Notes: generated by a model not told the origin, from the letters alone. Counted from the first letter of the stretch, positions 1-11,728 are shown. The stretch: 64,000 bases of DNA from Megalonaias nervosa (GCA_016617855.1 JAECUM010003621.1:1-64000), one strand, 5' to 3'. Translations and numbers: made by a program.

Positions 1-628
1 CTGGCTGGTCATTTAGGGATTAATAAGACTTATCACATGATCTTGAATCACTTTTATTGGCCAAAAATCAAAAGTGATGTTTGCAAATACTGCAGATCTT
101 GTCATACTTGTCAAATGGCAGGAAAACCCAATCAGAAGATACCTAAGGCTCATCTGCAACCTATTCCTGCATTTGATGAACCATTTAGCAGAATTATGGT
201 AGATTGTGTTGGTCCCTTACCAAAGACCAAGTCAGGCAACCAATATTTGTTGACCATTATGTGTGCATCAACAAGATTCCCAGAGGCAATTCCTCTGAGG
301 AATATTTAAAGCAAAACCATAGTAAAAGCTTTGATAAAGTGTTTTTGGTCAATTTGGCCTTCCTAAATCTGTTCAATCGGGTCAAAGGTCAAATTTTATG
401 TCTGGAATTTTCCAACTAGTCATGATTGAATTTGGCACTCAGCAATTCAAGTTAAAAGCGAAATTATGGTTTCACAGAACTCTAATTGAGGGAACATTTG
501 AGTCTTGTAATAGAGTTCATTCTCTCTTGCTCATTCTTCAAAATTTTCTTCAGATTAGATTTTATGGCCCTTACAAAGTTAAGAAGAAAATGAATGAGTT
601 AAATTATAATAATAGTACTCTGATCTAA
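1..628 (+). pseudogene. Integrase remnant (H2C2 zinc finger, core, GPY motif)
   Basis: The frame is open from base 1 to 309. It shows the HHCC zinc-binding pattern (GHLGINKTYH, then CKYCRSCHTC) and the start of the rve core (VDCVGPLPKTKSGNQYLL) with its first catalytic Asp. A stop at 307-309 ends this frame. The core resumes in another frame near 355 (FGLPKSVQS), where the second catalytic Asp of the usual SDQG motif appears as Gly, and an FYGPYKVKKK segment near 570 matches the C-terminal GPY/F module. Much of the region between core and GPY is deleted. This is a non-functional integrase. It is polynucleotidyl transferase-type by family. Confidence 0.85.
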
Positions 629-734
629 AAAATTAATGGAGTACTAGTATATTGTAAGAGATAGCCAAGTAAATCATGCAATTAATTTAGTTGTACCTAT
701 CCCATAAACTGAGGATTTAAATGAGGAAATTCAA

Positions 735-1480
735 TTGGACTCAGTTGATCTTGGAGCAACAAATCTTTGGAATTCGGAAATTATGAAAAATTTGGAAAAG
801 AAACTTTTACATTTGCAACAACATGAAAGGAATGAACTTAAACAGTTATTATTCGAATATGAGCACTTGTTTCCAGATATTCCTACCAGGACAAACAAAA
901 TTTTTCATGACGTTGAAATTGTAGATTCAAAACCTGTGAAACAACACCCATACAGGATGAACCCTCTCCAACAGGAATACTTGAAAAAAGAAATTTAGTA
1001 TTTGCTGGAGAATGATTTCATAGAGCCAAGTAAAAGTGACTGGAGTTCACCATGTATACTTGTTCTAAAAAAAGATACAACTTTCCATATGTGCACTGAT
1101 TATAGGAAGGTGAACAGTGTGACTAAAACAGATGCATTGATAAAATTGGAAATGCCAAGTATGTCACCAAATTGGACCATCTGAAAGGATTTCGGCAAAT
1201 TCCACTATCGGAAAGGGCAAAGGAAATTTCGGCATTCGTGACTCCAGATGGACTTTATCAATATAAAGTGATGCCGTTTGGGATGAAGGGTTTGCCAAGC
1301 ACTTTTCAATGTTTAATGAACATGATTACCTCTGGTCTAGATAATTGTGATGATTAGATCGATGATGTCATCATCTACAATGACACCTGGAAAGAACACC
1401 TAGCAACAATTCAGAAATTCTCTGACAGACTCACTGATGCAAGTTTGACAATCAGTTTATCCAAAAGTGAGTAACATTTC
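735..1480 (+). pseudogene. Reverse transcriptase remnant
   Basis: The block opens with the linker typical of gypsy RT N-termini (LFPDIPTRT, HDVEIVDSKPVKQHPYR). RT motifs follow: WSSPCILVLKKD, CTDYRKVNSVT, LKGFRQIPLSERAKEISAF and VMPFGMKGLPSTFQCLMN. A stop at 996-998 interrupts KKEI/YLLEND, a small deletion and frameshift near 1165-1180 removes the first catalytic-Asp region, and a TAG at 1355-1357 replaces the Tyr of the YxDD active-site box, leaving IDD. Another stop falls near 1471. The lesions are independent, which argues for neutral decay. The family assignment is secure from motif order; activity is impossible. Confidence 0.88.
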
Positions 1481-2155
1481 TAGGACATATTGTGGGACAT
1501 GGAAAAGTTAAACCTATAGATGCTAAGGTCAAGACTATCTCTGAATTCCCTGTGCCTGTCAGTAAAAAGCAACTGATGTGATTTTTAGCTATGGATGGAT
1601 ACTATCGGAAATTTTGTTCCAATTTTTCTATGATTGCTGAACCCCTGATAAATTTAATGAGCAAGAAAAGCAAGTTTCTTTGCATTGAAAAATGTCAGAA
1701 GGCTTTTGACAAGTTAACGGTCATACTTAAAAGTGTACCAGTTCTTACAGCTCCAAATTTCAGTCAATCATTTAAACTGTCTGTTGATGCAAGTGACGTT
1801 GGGGTTGGAGCAGTATTGATTCAAGAAAATAGAAATGGTGTTAATCATCCAGTGTGCTATTTTTCTAAGAAATTAAATAAGCACCAAAGAAATTATTCAA
1901 CAATCGAGATGGAATGTTTGGCTTTGATACTGGCATTACAACATTTTGAAGTTTATATTAGTTCAGCTCCTTCTCCGATTATTGTGTTTAGTGATCACAA
2001 AGCCCTTACTTTCATAAACAAGATGAAAAACAAAAATCAGAGATTATTAAGATAGAGTTTGTTGTTACCAGAATATAATATTGACATCAGGCACATAAAG
2101 GGAAAAGACAATTTAATAGCAGATGCACTTTCCCATGTATGGAATTATTATTTCA
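1481..2155 (+). pseudogene. RT connection and RNase H remnant
   Basis: GHIVGHGKVKPIDAKV and GYYRKFCSNFS belong to the RT-connection region. A frame open from 1591 to 2055 carries RNase H: VDASDVGVGAVL (first Asp), YFSKKLNKHQRNYSTIEMEC (Glu), VFSDHKALTF (Asp) and, after a stop at 2053-2055, the C-terminal NLIADALSHV. This domain is the least damaged part of the element. In ordinary gypsy elements the integrase zinc finger would follow ADALSRV. Here about 100 bp of non-coding sequence and the polypurine tract follow instead, which supports the integrase-first order. Confidence 0.88.
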
Positions 2156-2260
2156 TGTACACTTTGAATAATTCATAAGAGTTCTTCTTATGTAATTTTT
2201 TACCTCATATAATTAATCTATGGTAAAAAGAAAGCTTTATTATATAAATCTTTCTTTTTC

Positions 2261-2274
2261 TTTTTGGGGGGAAG
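2261..2274 (+). other. Polypurine tract at the LTR junction
   Basis: A T-run, then GGGGGGAAG, directly abuts TGTTATG. This is the expected plus-strand primer site immediately upstream of a 3' LTR. Confidence 0.7.
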
Positions 2275-3156
2275 TGTTATGTATATGTAATTTAATTACT
2301 TGCTTGTTAGTTTTAAATTTTTTTATATATTTTATTTTATTCCATTACATGTTACTGCAATGATAATTTTGTCTACTGGATTTGATTTTTTCTTAGAAAT
2401 TCAATTCAGTTCTGTTTGACCTGATAAACTGCCAGTAGTAGAAACACTGTATCTATTTACCAGTGTCAGTTTTGAGTAAACCACTTTTTTTAAATTTTGT
2501 AAAATTTTTTTTCCCAAAGTAAGAACCACTGATTTTAGCTAAGGCCATACTAGAGTATGTGATGTTATGCATGTAAAGTTTCTACGTAGTTATGGTAAGA
2601 TGACCACATGACCCTCATACAGGAATCTGTTTTGCATTTTAGTTAGCCTTATAACTCATTGTTTTAAGAAGAAATAGTCAGTTGTGCTTTAAACCTTTGA
2701 AGCTCAAAGGTGTTTTGTTGTGACTAGTTTGAGTTGAATTTTTATTTTCTTTAGAATTAGTAATTTATTTACTCTGGAATATAAGTGCTCTTAAATTGAT
2801 TCTTGGACAAAGACAGTTATTGAAAATTATTCGGAATTCCAAACTGGAATATTATTCTTTGTGATTCAACAAAGAACTGTTGACACATCAGGACAAAGCT
2901 GACTATCGAAGATGTCATCGCCTTCCATCTTGAATTTCATTGGGATTCGAACTGTGATTCACTTAGGACTTTTTATTGATAGGACTTATAATTTTTAATT
3001 CTGGGATTAATTTTGGATTTGATTTGTAAACCGTAAGTCCTTTTTCTCATTTTTACCTTGTTTTTTCTACGGAAATAAATTATTTTGTTAAATTTTACAA
3101 ACCTTGTTGTCTTCACTCTTTTCTTGTTACTTTTGTACAAGGCTAGACAGGTAACA
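2275..3156 (+). repeat. 3' LTR of the Gmr1-like element
   Basis: It starts TGTTATG right after the polypurine tract and ends GGTAACA, so TGTTA and TAACA form the short terminal inverted repeat expected of LTRs (882 bp). The right half (AAATAAATTATTTTG, then a CTTTTCTTGTTAC-type stretch) is recognisably shared with the solo LTRs at 6188 and 48943. AATAAA near 3075 could serve as the polyadenylation signal. The right boundary is chosen from the inverted repeat and is certain to a few bases only. Confidence 0.78.
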
Positions 3157-3161
3157 AAGTG

Positions 3162-3345
3162 GACAGGTTTATCAATGACTAGGCCTGTCATAGTGTGATC
3201 AGTGAACAGGTTCATCATTGACTACGTCTGTCATAGTGCAGTAAATGGACAGGCTCCTCAACGACTAGGTCTGTCATAGTGCAGTAAGTTGACAGGTTCC
3301 TCAATGACTAGCTCTGTCATAGCGCAATAATAAGTAGGCAGGTCC
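3162..3345. repeat. About 43-bp tandem array, 4 copies
   Basis: Units begin GACAGG near 3162, 3204, 3248, 3291 (and partly 3337). Each holds ACAGG...TCAATGACTAG...CTGTC, a small imperfect inverted repeat. The array abuts the LTR end. Confidence 0.75.
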
Positions 3346-3424
3346 TCTCACAAGTATGAGAGTATCGTATGCAAAACTAAGATTTTAAAATTGGACTTTC
3401 AAGGTTACTTGAATGAAATAAGCT

Positions 3425-3493
3425 GCTTGTACAACAACCAGGCTACTGTACTCTGATAGCTTGTACAACAACCAGGCTACTGTACTCTGATAG
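3425..3493. repeat. 34-bp tandem duplication
   Basis: Two almost perfect copies of a unit starting GCTTGTACAACAACCAGG, at 3425 and 3459. Confidence 0.85.
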
Positions 3494-3578
3494 CTCTTTT
3501 CATTACATAATATGCCTCACCCCAACCCTTTTGCCAAATGTGATCCAAGGTTCATCACCCAAAATTGTTAGTTTTGTT

Positions 3579-3579
3579 C

Positions 3580-3675
<96 letters not shown>
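3579..3675. repeat. Compound (CT)n(AT)n microsatellite
   Basis: About 30 CT units run directly into about 19 AT units. The open frames across it on both strands are dinucleotide artefacts. Confidence 0.95.
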
Positions 3676-3677
<2 letters not shown>

Positions 3678-5015
3678 CACAAACACACATGGTATGCAGA
3701 GTCTAGTTTTCTTTATCCAACACAAATGGTTCCTTGTAAATTTGTTGGATAAAAGCAAGTGCTATACAGAACTTGGGTGTTTGCTGAATGCTCTTGCCAG
3801 TAATTCTTAAGAAGTGTATACAAATAGATTAAAAACAATAAAAGAAATAAGGAAAATACAAAGAGAAAATCTGCTGAATGAAAGATCTCCATGTAAATGT
3901 CTTTATGATAAATATAATGATTTGGGGATTTGGTGGATGAAAATGAAGAGGTTCTTTTTACATCTGTTGTATGTAAAAGATAGAAAACTGACAATAGTCT
4001 TGAAACAGAAAAAAGTAAATATTATTCATGTTTTTCACAAACAGAAGGCGACATGAAAAGAAAGAAATAGAGAGAAAAGAAATATGCTGAATTAAAGTCA
4101 AGAACTTAAACCGAGTCAACTATTTTAGGTGATCTACTGGCCGTTAGCATTCTTTCTGCCTTGAAAAAAAATGGTTTGCATGCCATAATTTTAAAATGAT
4201 ATTAGCACTCACATTCAGCAAAGTAAAACTTTCTGACTCATTCAACTAGGTAAGTGTGACTCAGTTTTTATTTGCATACAAAAATAATCTTTCTTGCCAT
4301 AGCAAGAACAAAACTGTTATTGCTCAGAACAATATATTAATTGATTAATTGTAAGAAATTCTATAACAATGGATTTGAGAATTTTAAGCAAGATAGGGTG
4401 TTAAAAGTTAGCAAACCAAATGTTTTTTTTCAGCTACTGTAATTTAACAGGGATTTAGCTCAACGTCACCTGTATATTAATGTTATAGTTACTTTATTTA
4501 TTCTAATTTATGCACAGCTGTAAAGTTGGCACTTCTGCAAATTTTATTTCATATACAGATGCATCTAAATTTGAAACTGTATAGCAAAATCAAAGTGCTA
4601 AGTGATCTATTTCCACATCTCTTCAAAAGAGGACAGTTTAGTATACTTTTAGTTTACAAGAAATGGAGTTGCCATGCATTATGATAATGACACAAAGAAC
4701 TTCTTGGAACTATATCAAATACCTTGTAAAAGGATGTTTAACATAACACTGAGAAGTAACACTATGTTTTATGTTTCTAACACACTGCTCAGTTTCTCAT
4801 CAGTGTAGATCCTACAAGAAGAATCTGAAAGGTGGTTATGTGTTGGTAGCAGACAAATAAAACCAGATCAATAAAAATGATAATATTTCATTTTATAATT
4901 TAGAATACACAAAATACATAGTGATTTCATGTCCATTTTGTTTCATCTTATATTTAATAGTACTGAAATATTATTAAGAAAACAATTTGCTTGATACCTA
5001 ACTGGTATTCCAAAC
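3676..5015. other. Non-coding AT-rich stretch
   Basis: No protein-like frame, RNA gene or repeat family that I can support. Short open frames here lack motifs and splice context. Confidence 0.5.
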
Positions 5016-5181
5016 TGGACATCTTAGCATGATGTCAAGCTCCCTATTCCTAAATACCATTTCAAGTGTCTGGATGTCTTACCATGATGGCAAGCTCCCT
5101 ATTCCTAAATACCATTTCAAGTGTCTGGACATCTTAGCATGATGTCAAGCTCCCTATTCCTAAACACCATTTCAACAGTCT
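5016..5181. repeat. 55-bp tandem array, 3 copies
   Basis: Units start TGGACATCTTAGCATGATG (second unit TGGATGTCTTACCATGATG) at 5016, 5071 and 5126. Confidence 0.88.
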
Positions 5182-5861
5182 GTAAATTTCATGTACTTTC
5201 TGTCAGAGTACTTTGTACATGAAAAGCTAATACATGGGAGTGATTCACATTAACCACGCATGACTCTTCACTGGGGAACAAATGGATTTTAATTATTCTT
5301 CAAACTAGAAGCCAAATGGTGAGCAATTTGGTCATGTAAATATAACTGTCCATCTTCTGCACCCCACCCCTATCCCATGATGAAGACGAGTCTTCAGTCA
5401 AAATAAGATGTCGAGGGCCAGCTCATGATTAAAGCAATGATGATGTGTAACCTTGAACCTGAGGTCAAAAGGCTGAGCATGCATGCCACAGAATGAATTG
5501 TCTAAGAATTGTTATGATTGATTCAAATTATGAAGAAAATTCAGCAAAGATTTAGGAGATATAAGCAGAGAAAAAGTCATTATCTACAAATTTAATACAT
5601 ATTGTCTATGACTGTGAACATGACTTAAAGGTCACAGGGTCAAGATAGTATGTTGCAGTGTGAATTGTCTTTCCTTCATTGCTATTTATAACCAGAATCT
5701 TCAGGAAATCTATGCAGATTCAAAACTTTAACCAAAACAAAATATACTGTATTGATACTGCTGCCATTGACAGAAAAATGACTGCTGTTTCTCCCTTCCA
5801 ACTAATGTGGACTTGATGAAAAGGATATCACTCTTCTATAAATATCTGGAGTATAATGACC

Positions 5862-6185
5862 CGTTAGCATGCAAATCTTAAAGAATGGTCAACATGCAAA
5901 TCTTAATGACTGGTCAACATGCAAATCTTAATGACTGGTCAACATGCAAACCATAATGAAAGGTCAACATGCATATCTTAATGAAGGGTTAACATGCATA
6001 TCTTGATGACAGGTCAGCATGAATATCTTAATGAAAGGTCAACATGCATATCTTGATGACAGGTCAGCATGAATATCTTAATGAAAGGTCAACATGCATG
6101 TCTTAATGAAAAATCAACATGTATATCTTAATGAAAAGTCAACATGAATATCTTAATGAAAGGTCAACATACATATCTTAACAAC
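5862..6185. repeat. 25-bp minisatellite, about 12 copies
   Basis: Consensus GGTCAACATGCAAATCTTAA plus TGACT. The early copies hold ATGCAAAT, the later ones ATGCATAT or ATGAATAT. The array ends at the start of a solo LTR. Confidence 0.88.
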
Positions 6186-6187
6186 AG

Positions 6188-7030
6188 TGTTATTTATATA
6201 TAATCTGTATTGCTTGTTAGATTTTGTTTATTCATTATAATTTATGGTTATTATATTTTGGACTTGACATTGTCCAAAATCAAGTTCATTTTCTACCGGA
6301 CCTGAATCATTGATTCTTTTAAAATAAATCATTGATTTTTTTAAAATTCTGTAAACAGCTAATACACAGCTAATATTTTTTTTTTTAGTCTGGGTAACAG
6401 AATTATCTTTGCCTGATTCATTTGGAACCTTCCAGAATGAAATTTGACCATTAGGTACATTTTTCTTGGAAAATTCAAATTGTGACCTGAGGTCAAATAG
6501 AGAACTATATAATCTTGCCTATCTAAAAACTATTTATTCATGCTGTAAGATCTGAGCAGAATCAGTTGTATTATTGTAGTGTCCAGTATTTCATTTGAGC
6601 TAGAATTAATTTATTCAAATTGTTTATTTACTGGAAATACACAGGGATCATCATCTAAAATCATATTTTTGGAAAGAGACATTAACCAGGATTTATAGTG
6701 AAATTCAAATAAGAATATATTCTTGGATTGTATTATTGTGATTCAACAAAAGAGTGTTGGCACATCACTATGACACAGGCCACCACAGGCACATCAACAC
6801 TTCCAGCATCATATTTAATTTGGAATATCACCAGAGGTTATTAAGAACTTTAAATATTAAGACTCATGTTAGAAATTCTAGGATTATTTGAAATATATTT
6901 TGCAATAATGTAAGTTCTTTTTACATTTTTCACTCTGTGTTCTAGAGAAATAAATTGTTTGTTGAATTTTCCAAAATTGTTGGTTTTCACTCTTTTCTGT
7001 TACTTTGTTCAAGATGACAGAGAAATGACA
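6188..7030 (+). repeat. Solo LTR, same family as 2275-3156
   Basis: It begins TGTTATTTATATATAATCTG, followed by GCTTGTTAG as in the 3' LTR at 2275. Shared internal blocks include GTGATTCAACAAA, GTTGGCACATCA, GAGAAATAAATTGTTTGTTG and CACTCTTTTCTGTTACTTTG, in the same order. The end is placed at ATGACA by analogy with TAACA. No polymerase sequence adjoins it, so it is a solo LTR left by recombination. No clean target duplication is visible. Confidence 0.75.
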
Positions 7031-9060
7031 ACACTCATATCTTCTAATGATGCCTATAATACATACAAAGTTTCACAGCAACCATGGGCTTGATATATCT
7101 TACCTGACTTGCATGTGTGAACAGTTTTACTAAGCAGGCTTGTGTAGTATTTTATGAACTCTGAAGACACAATTCCATACTGCAAGTTTGGTCACAACTG
7201 GATCAAATCAGAATGGTAAGTAGCAATTGTTGACAAACACTGAAGATTAATGTCTGATGAATGATTGGACAGGGATATACCAAGTCATCACTTGGTCTTA
7301 TTGCTAGGTGAGCAAAAACCAAAGTACAAAATGGGTAAAAAAATTGTGTACATTATACCTGAAAATGACAAGAGTCAAATCTTCATGTCTTCTTCATGTA
7401 AATAGTTCCAGGCACATACCAAAATTTATCTTAATTCACAGAGTCTGTGAAAAGTTGTTAACAGAAATGAATTCACAGACTGAGTAGCACAATATGTTAC
7501 TTTAATGATATTTATAGAAGAGCTGGGAACCACAAACAAATTTGTACCATGGTATTTCTTAACATAATGTGATACGTACCATGGTATACCACAATTATAT
7601 TAGGAACAAGCTATTTAATGTTCTGAGGCAGGGACCTGATACATTTTTAAAACAATTCCTTCTGTCAATAGCTGGAAAAAATATCTTGCTCTACATTATA
7701 GCAAAATAGCACCATTATATTATTATTTTTAAAAACTTGTGATACCACATGTCTTTAGTCCAAAATTTCATTAGTACTTAGTTGTTCACATACCTCCTGT
7801 GGATTGTTCCTTGATATAATGTGCAAATATGAATGCAGTATCTGGAGTTTTGAATTAATGCAGAAAATTCTCATATTTGTTTGAAATTAATAAAATTGCT
7901 TAGTAAGTTTTTTTTTCAGTGTACAATCAACATCAATCTTGTTTGCACATGATATTCCCATGTGGTAGAGCTGATTTCAGCAGTAGTAAATTTGTTTAAA
8001 CACCACTCATCAGCTGATGTTCCTGCTGTTTCCAAAGATGTCATGGGTTCATGAATTCAAGGTACATGAACTTTATTACAATTCCAATTTCATCATAATT
8101 ATATCTGCAGGTTATGGGACCTAAGGCCAAACTCTACAATTTTCTTACTGGGTGTAGTAGCAGAGAATGAGGAAGAAACAACATGAAATTATTACAGAGA
8201 GAAATAAAATATCATAAGAAAATTGATCATTAAGTTTTGATAATTGATTCCAAGAGATCAAATCTGATCCTATTATAATAATGCTACAATGATATCTAAT
8301 TATTTAAAGTGGTATATTATTTATTTAGGTCTTTGATGAGAAGATTCATTTGTATATTCTCTAAATTCTCCTGATAAATTTAATAATTTTAAGTTAATAA
8401 TTTTATGTCTATGATAGAATGGTACATCTTTATTTACTGTTAAATTTAGTGGCTGAGATTCCTGTTAAATATGGTGATATCCATAGCCTATCTGTCCCAG
8501 TGATGACTAGCAATTGAAAGAATGAAACAATTATATTAGCTGGGATTGTATGTTTGTTGACTTAGAATCGAGTTTCGCTTTATAGCACAACATTTAGTTA
8601 GGTGACCATTTGTTGTGATATCTGTACCTCTTTTGTTAGGTGTCAAGTGCTTAAAATAGAGTTAAGTAAGGATATATTTGATAAGTAATATCCCACTTAA
8701 TGTAACATATTTGGAAATTCTAATATACATTAAATGTTGCAAAGGAGTGTGTGTGGAGTATTTTGTTACAGAATTTAGGTTTTGTGGATTCTTATATGTA
8801 TACCAGGGTTAGGTAGAGGTCTGCAGTTAACACAACTGACCATGAATTTTGCTCATCATAAAGTCTCGAAATGTCTTCATGGACTGCTTTCTCTTAGGTC
8901 AGCTAGGATCCTTTAATGTGGCAATGCAGTAAGTAGAGTGGTTAATACTTTCAATTACCTTTCAGTTATAGAAAGTCATTTGTGACCTGTTGGTGGGTTG
9001 AGTAAAATAATAATAAAGTAAAGACAGACATGAAATAAAGAATCATTAAGATATTATATA
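7031..9060. other. Non-coding AT-rich stretch
   Basis: I see no coding block, array or recognisable element. A short near-duplicated motif ACCATGGTAT occurs near 7548 and 7580. Confidence 0.45.
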
Positions 9061-9099
9061 ATCAATTAGGAATGTTATGGTAAATAGGGTCCCAAATTA

Positions 9100-9330
9100 A
9101 CAAAATATAAGGTGGTTAAAAGCCCAAACCATCAGGCCCACCACACAAGGCAGACTAAAACTGAATAGAATACAAATGACCTATACATGGCTATATTGGT
9201 ACATCCCTAAGAAACTCGGTCTATAAAATTAGATATTATAAGGTAGTTACAACTCAAAACCATCAGGCCTGGTCTCACAAGGAGACATTTTTGGTATTAA
9301 ACAAGTTAAAACTTAAACTATTAAGCCATG
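9100..9330. repeat. Diverged direct duplication
   Basis: AAGGTGGTTAAAAGCCCAAACCATCAGG (near 9110) recurs as AAGGTAGTTACAACTCAAAACCATCAGG (near 9240), each followed by CACAAGG, with a third weak echo near 9305. The remainder up to 10.7 kb is unassigned non-coding sequence. Confidence 0.5.
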
Positions 9331-10789
9331 TCAATTATAAAAATCATAACACACTGACGAGTCGCAAAGGATAAATTAAAGTTAGGAAAACATACAGAAC
9401 ACAGAGAGCCACCAAGTACTTATTCAAAATTCTGGCAACACAACAAACCGTCTAGATTAAAACTGATGAGTGAGTGGTGCTCACCGTAAAGTGCATGGGG
9501 ATGATACTCTAATTCCCCCCTCCCTGGGCGAATAACTAAAGATTCAATGGTGTGGGAGTTAACGGGTCACACATGTCCAAATGGGCAAATTTGACCATAA
9601 TCAAAAGTCAGTCAGTCAGTGCAGGGAGTCATCATGTTCAACCAGAGGTATTCAAGTCTAATTAAATGTGCAAAAGGAAAACCTTCTCATGTTTCTAATT
9701 CACCCAGGTAGAGTTATATCAAATTCACAGTTACATCAAATTTGGAGTTAGAATACCATCCCTACAATAGGCTTGGTGTCTGTGTTTGTCTGTCTGTCTC
9801 TGTGTCAATAGAGTGGCATGGTCTGCTCACAAACACCAATTTTTCTAAAATCTGACATAACAAATTTAAAAAACTCACAAGTCACGTTTTGACAGGGTCA
9901 TACACCCACCCCTTTTATGATATCCTAGCAACCTATTGAGAGCTGACAAAATACCTGGACCATCGGTAGTGAAATACAGTATGGTCACCATGGGACTATG
10001 AAGGAAGTTGATCCATGGTATCATTTATAATTCCAAACATGCAAATTCAGGTTGTAAACTCGGTTTAAACAAAGAAGATTATGTGACTTCAAACAGTGTC
10101 ACATGCATTTTTCCACCACAAAACTTAAACCATCTGATCCCTGTTCCAAGGGTTTCATGAAAAGAATTAATTTTTACAGAATGCCTCATAAATGGAGTTG
10201 TTCATGCACTGGTTCCAGTGTTCTTGATATTCTCAATGGTTTGATGATTTTTATAATTGCCACATTATTGTTATTTATGCATTTATTCTTCAAGGCAACA
10301 CACTCAACAAGAAATAGCATTGTGTAACGAGGAAACCCCATGGACTTCAATTTTCGTTTCATTATTTAATATTTCGTTTCATTAAAGATTATGTTGTGAT
10401 TTTAAATGTTTGGCAAGCTTTGTAGTGCCATCTAATGTCTTAGTTTTGGGTCATTTGATTCCGCCTGGGTATCTATACGGGCCAACTGTGGCTGCTATGG
10501 TGGTGTGTTAAGAAGTGGTATAGTGTGAAGACGTCCCCTGCAGTGTAGCAATATAACCACCCCGCCAGACCAAGCACACTTGGTTGTATTTTGTTGGACA
10601 GGATAGAGCCAGGCCAGGGAATCGGAAAAGAATAGGGACAAGGTCTTCTGTTCACCAAAAGCCCAGCACTACAAGGCTTGTCCAAGAAACGCAGAGGTCT
10701 TGTGGTAATACACGTTTTTGACTGAGGATAGCTCTTCTTTCATCATTTCGCATTGTCGTCTCTCTCTGTTGATCTCGATCGGATAATGA

Positions 10790-11410
10790 CACGACTCTGC
10801 GACCCAGTCAGCGACTCGGCAACAGCCCTGTGACCAAGTCGGCGACCAGAGGAAGACCAGTCGGCGACTCTGCAACCCAGTCGGCGACCCTGCTATTAAG
10901 TCAGTGACCAGAGGAAAACCAGTCAGCGACCATGCCACAAGTAGGCGAACAAGACTGCGACAAGTCGGCGACTGCGACCGAGACTGCAACAAGACAGCGA
11001 CCAAGATTGCAACACAGTTGGCGACTACGACCAAGTCTGTGACCAAGACTGCGACCAGTCGACGACCCTGCAACAAGTTGGTGACCCTGCAACAAGTCGG
11101 TGACCATGCGACAAGTCGGCAACAACCCTGCGACCAAGTCGGCGACCCAGTCAGTGACTCTGCGACCAAGTCGGCGACCAGAGGAAGACCAGTTGGCGAC
11201 CCTGCGACAAGTCTGCGACCAGTTGGCGACTGTGACCAAGTCTGTGATCAAGACTGCAACAAGTCTGCGACCAGTTGATGACCATGCGACAAGTCAGCAA
11301 CCAGTCGGCGACCCTGCGACAAGTCAGTGACCCAGTCGGTGACTGCAACCGAGACTGCGACCCAGTCAGTGACCAAGACTGCAACAAGTCTGTGACAAAT
11401 CAGCGACACA
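10790..11410. repeat. CpG-rich tandem array of GTCGGCGACC-type units
   Basis: Short units of the form (TG)CGACCAAGTCGGCGACC repeat dozens of times, with a longer nested block (containing CAGAGGAAGACCAG) seen near 10850, 10908 and 11180. Units vary mainly CG to TG or CA (GCGACC, GTGACC, GCAACC). Because period and composition avoid stops, long frames are open on both strands, but they encode only Thr/Ser/Arg/Asp-rich or Val/Ala-rich repeats with no domain. I read it as a minisatellite, not a gene. It is far richer in G+C and CpG than its flanks. Confidence 0.75.
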
Positions 11411-11639
11411 CAAGAAGCCAGGAATAAGACGGTATCCTGATGAGGTAGAAATCTGTCACACTCTGGAGTGCCAGTCCTTAGACAGATTCAGCAGGGTATC
11501 ACTCCAAATACAAGACCTATCCTAAAGTACCCGAGATAGCGAGACTCAGGGATGTGTAGCCGAGGGAGTATTCCATTACAATATGATTGTTCACACCAAG
11601 TGAAAATTAATCTCCTCCTACATAGCATTTTCATGAATA

Positions 11640-11664
11640 AATTTATACCTAATTAAGTATAAAC

Positions 11665-11728
<64 letters not shown>

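Larger units (their letters stand above)
1..3156 (+). mobile_element. Ty3/gypsy retrotransposon, Gmr1-like (IN before RT), decayed 3' part
   Basis: Read left to right on the plus strand: integrase zinc finger and core, integrase C-terminal GPY motif, the linker that precedes reverse transcriptase, RT, RNase H, a polypurine tract and an LTR. Ordinary Ty3/gypsy elements have RT-RNase H-integrase; integrase first is the hallmark of the Gmr1 group. The order is continuous over 2.1 kb with no second LTR between the parts, so one element is likelier than two. Gag, protease and the 5' LTR would lie left of the window. Several stops and frameshifts break every domain, so this copy is dead. No target-site duplication can be tested because the left end is missing. 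Confidence 0.85.

Noticed and set aside
1..2155. Two different gypsy copies side by side, giving a false IN-RT order
   Set aside because: No LTR, target duplication or break separates them, and the region after RNase H goes straight to the polypurine tract and LTR. Still listed as the main alternative.
2973..3218. 81-codon minus-strand frame in the LTR and array
   Set aside because: Antisense to the LTR and the tandem array; no motif.
3531..3810. Open frames of Ser/Leu and Tyr/Ile repeats on both strands
   Set aside because: They are translations of the (CT)n(AT)n microsatellite. The same applies to frames at 17083-17366, 36744-37055 and 57415-57672.
5016..6185. CRISPR-like array
   Set aside because: The repeats are directly adjacent with no unique spacers, in a eukaryotic setting.
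10669..11387. Long overlapping frames on both strands
   Set aside because: They exist because the tandem unit avoids stops. They encode unlike low-complexity repeats with no start context, splice sites or domain.
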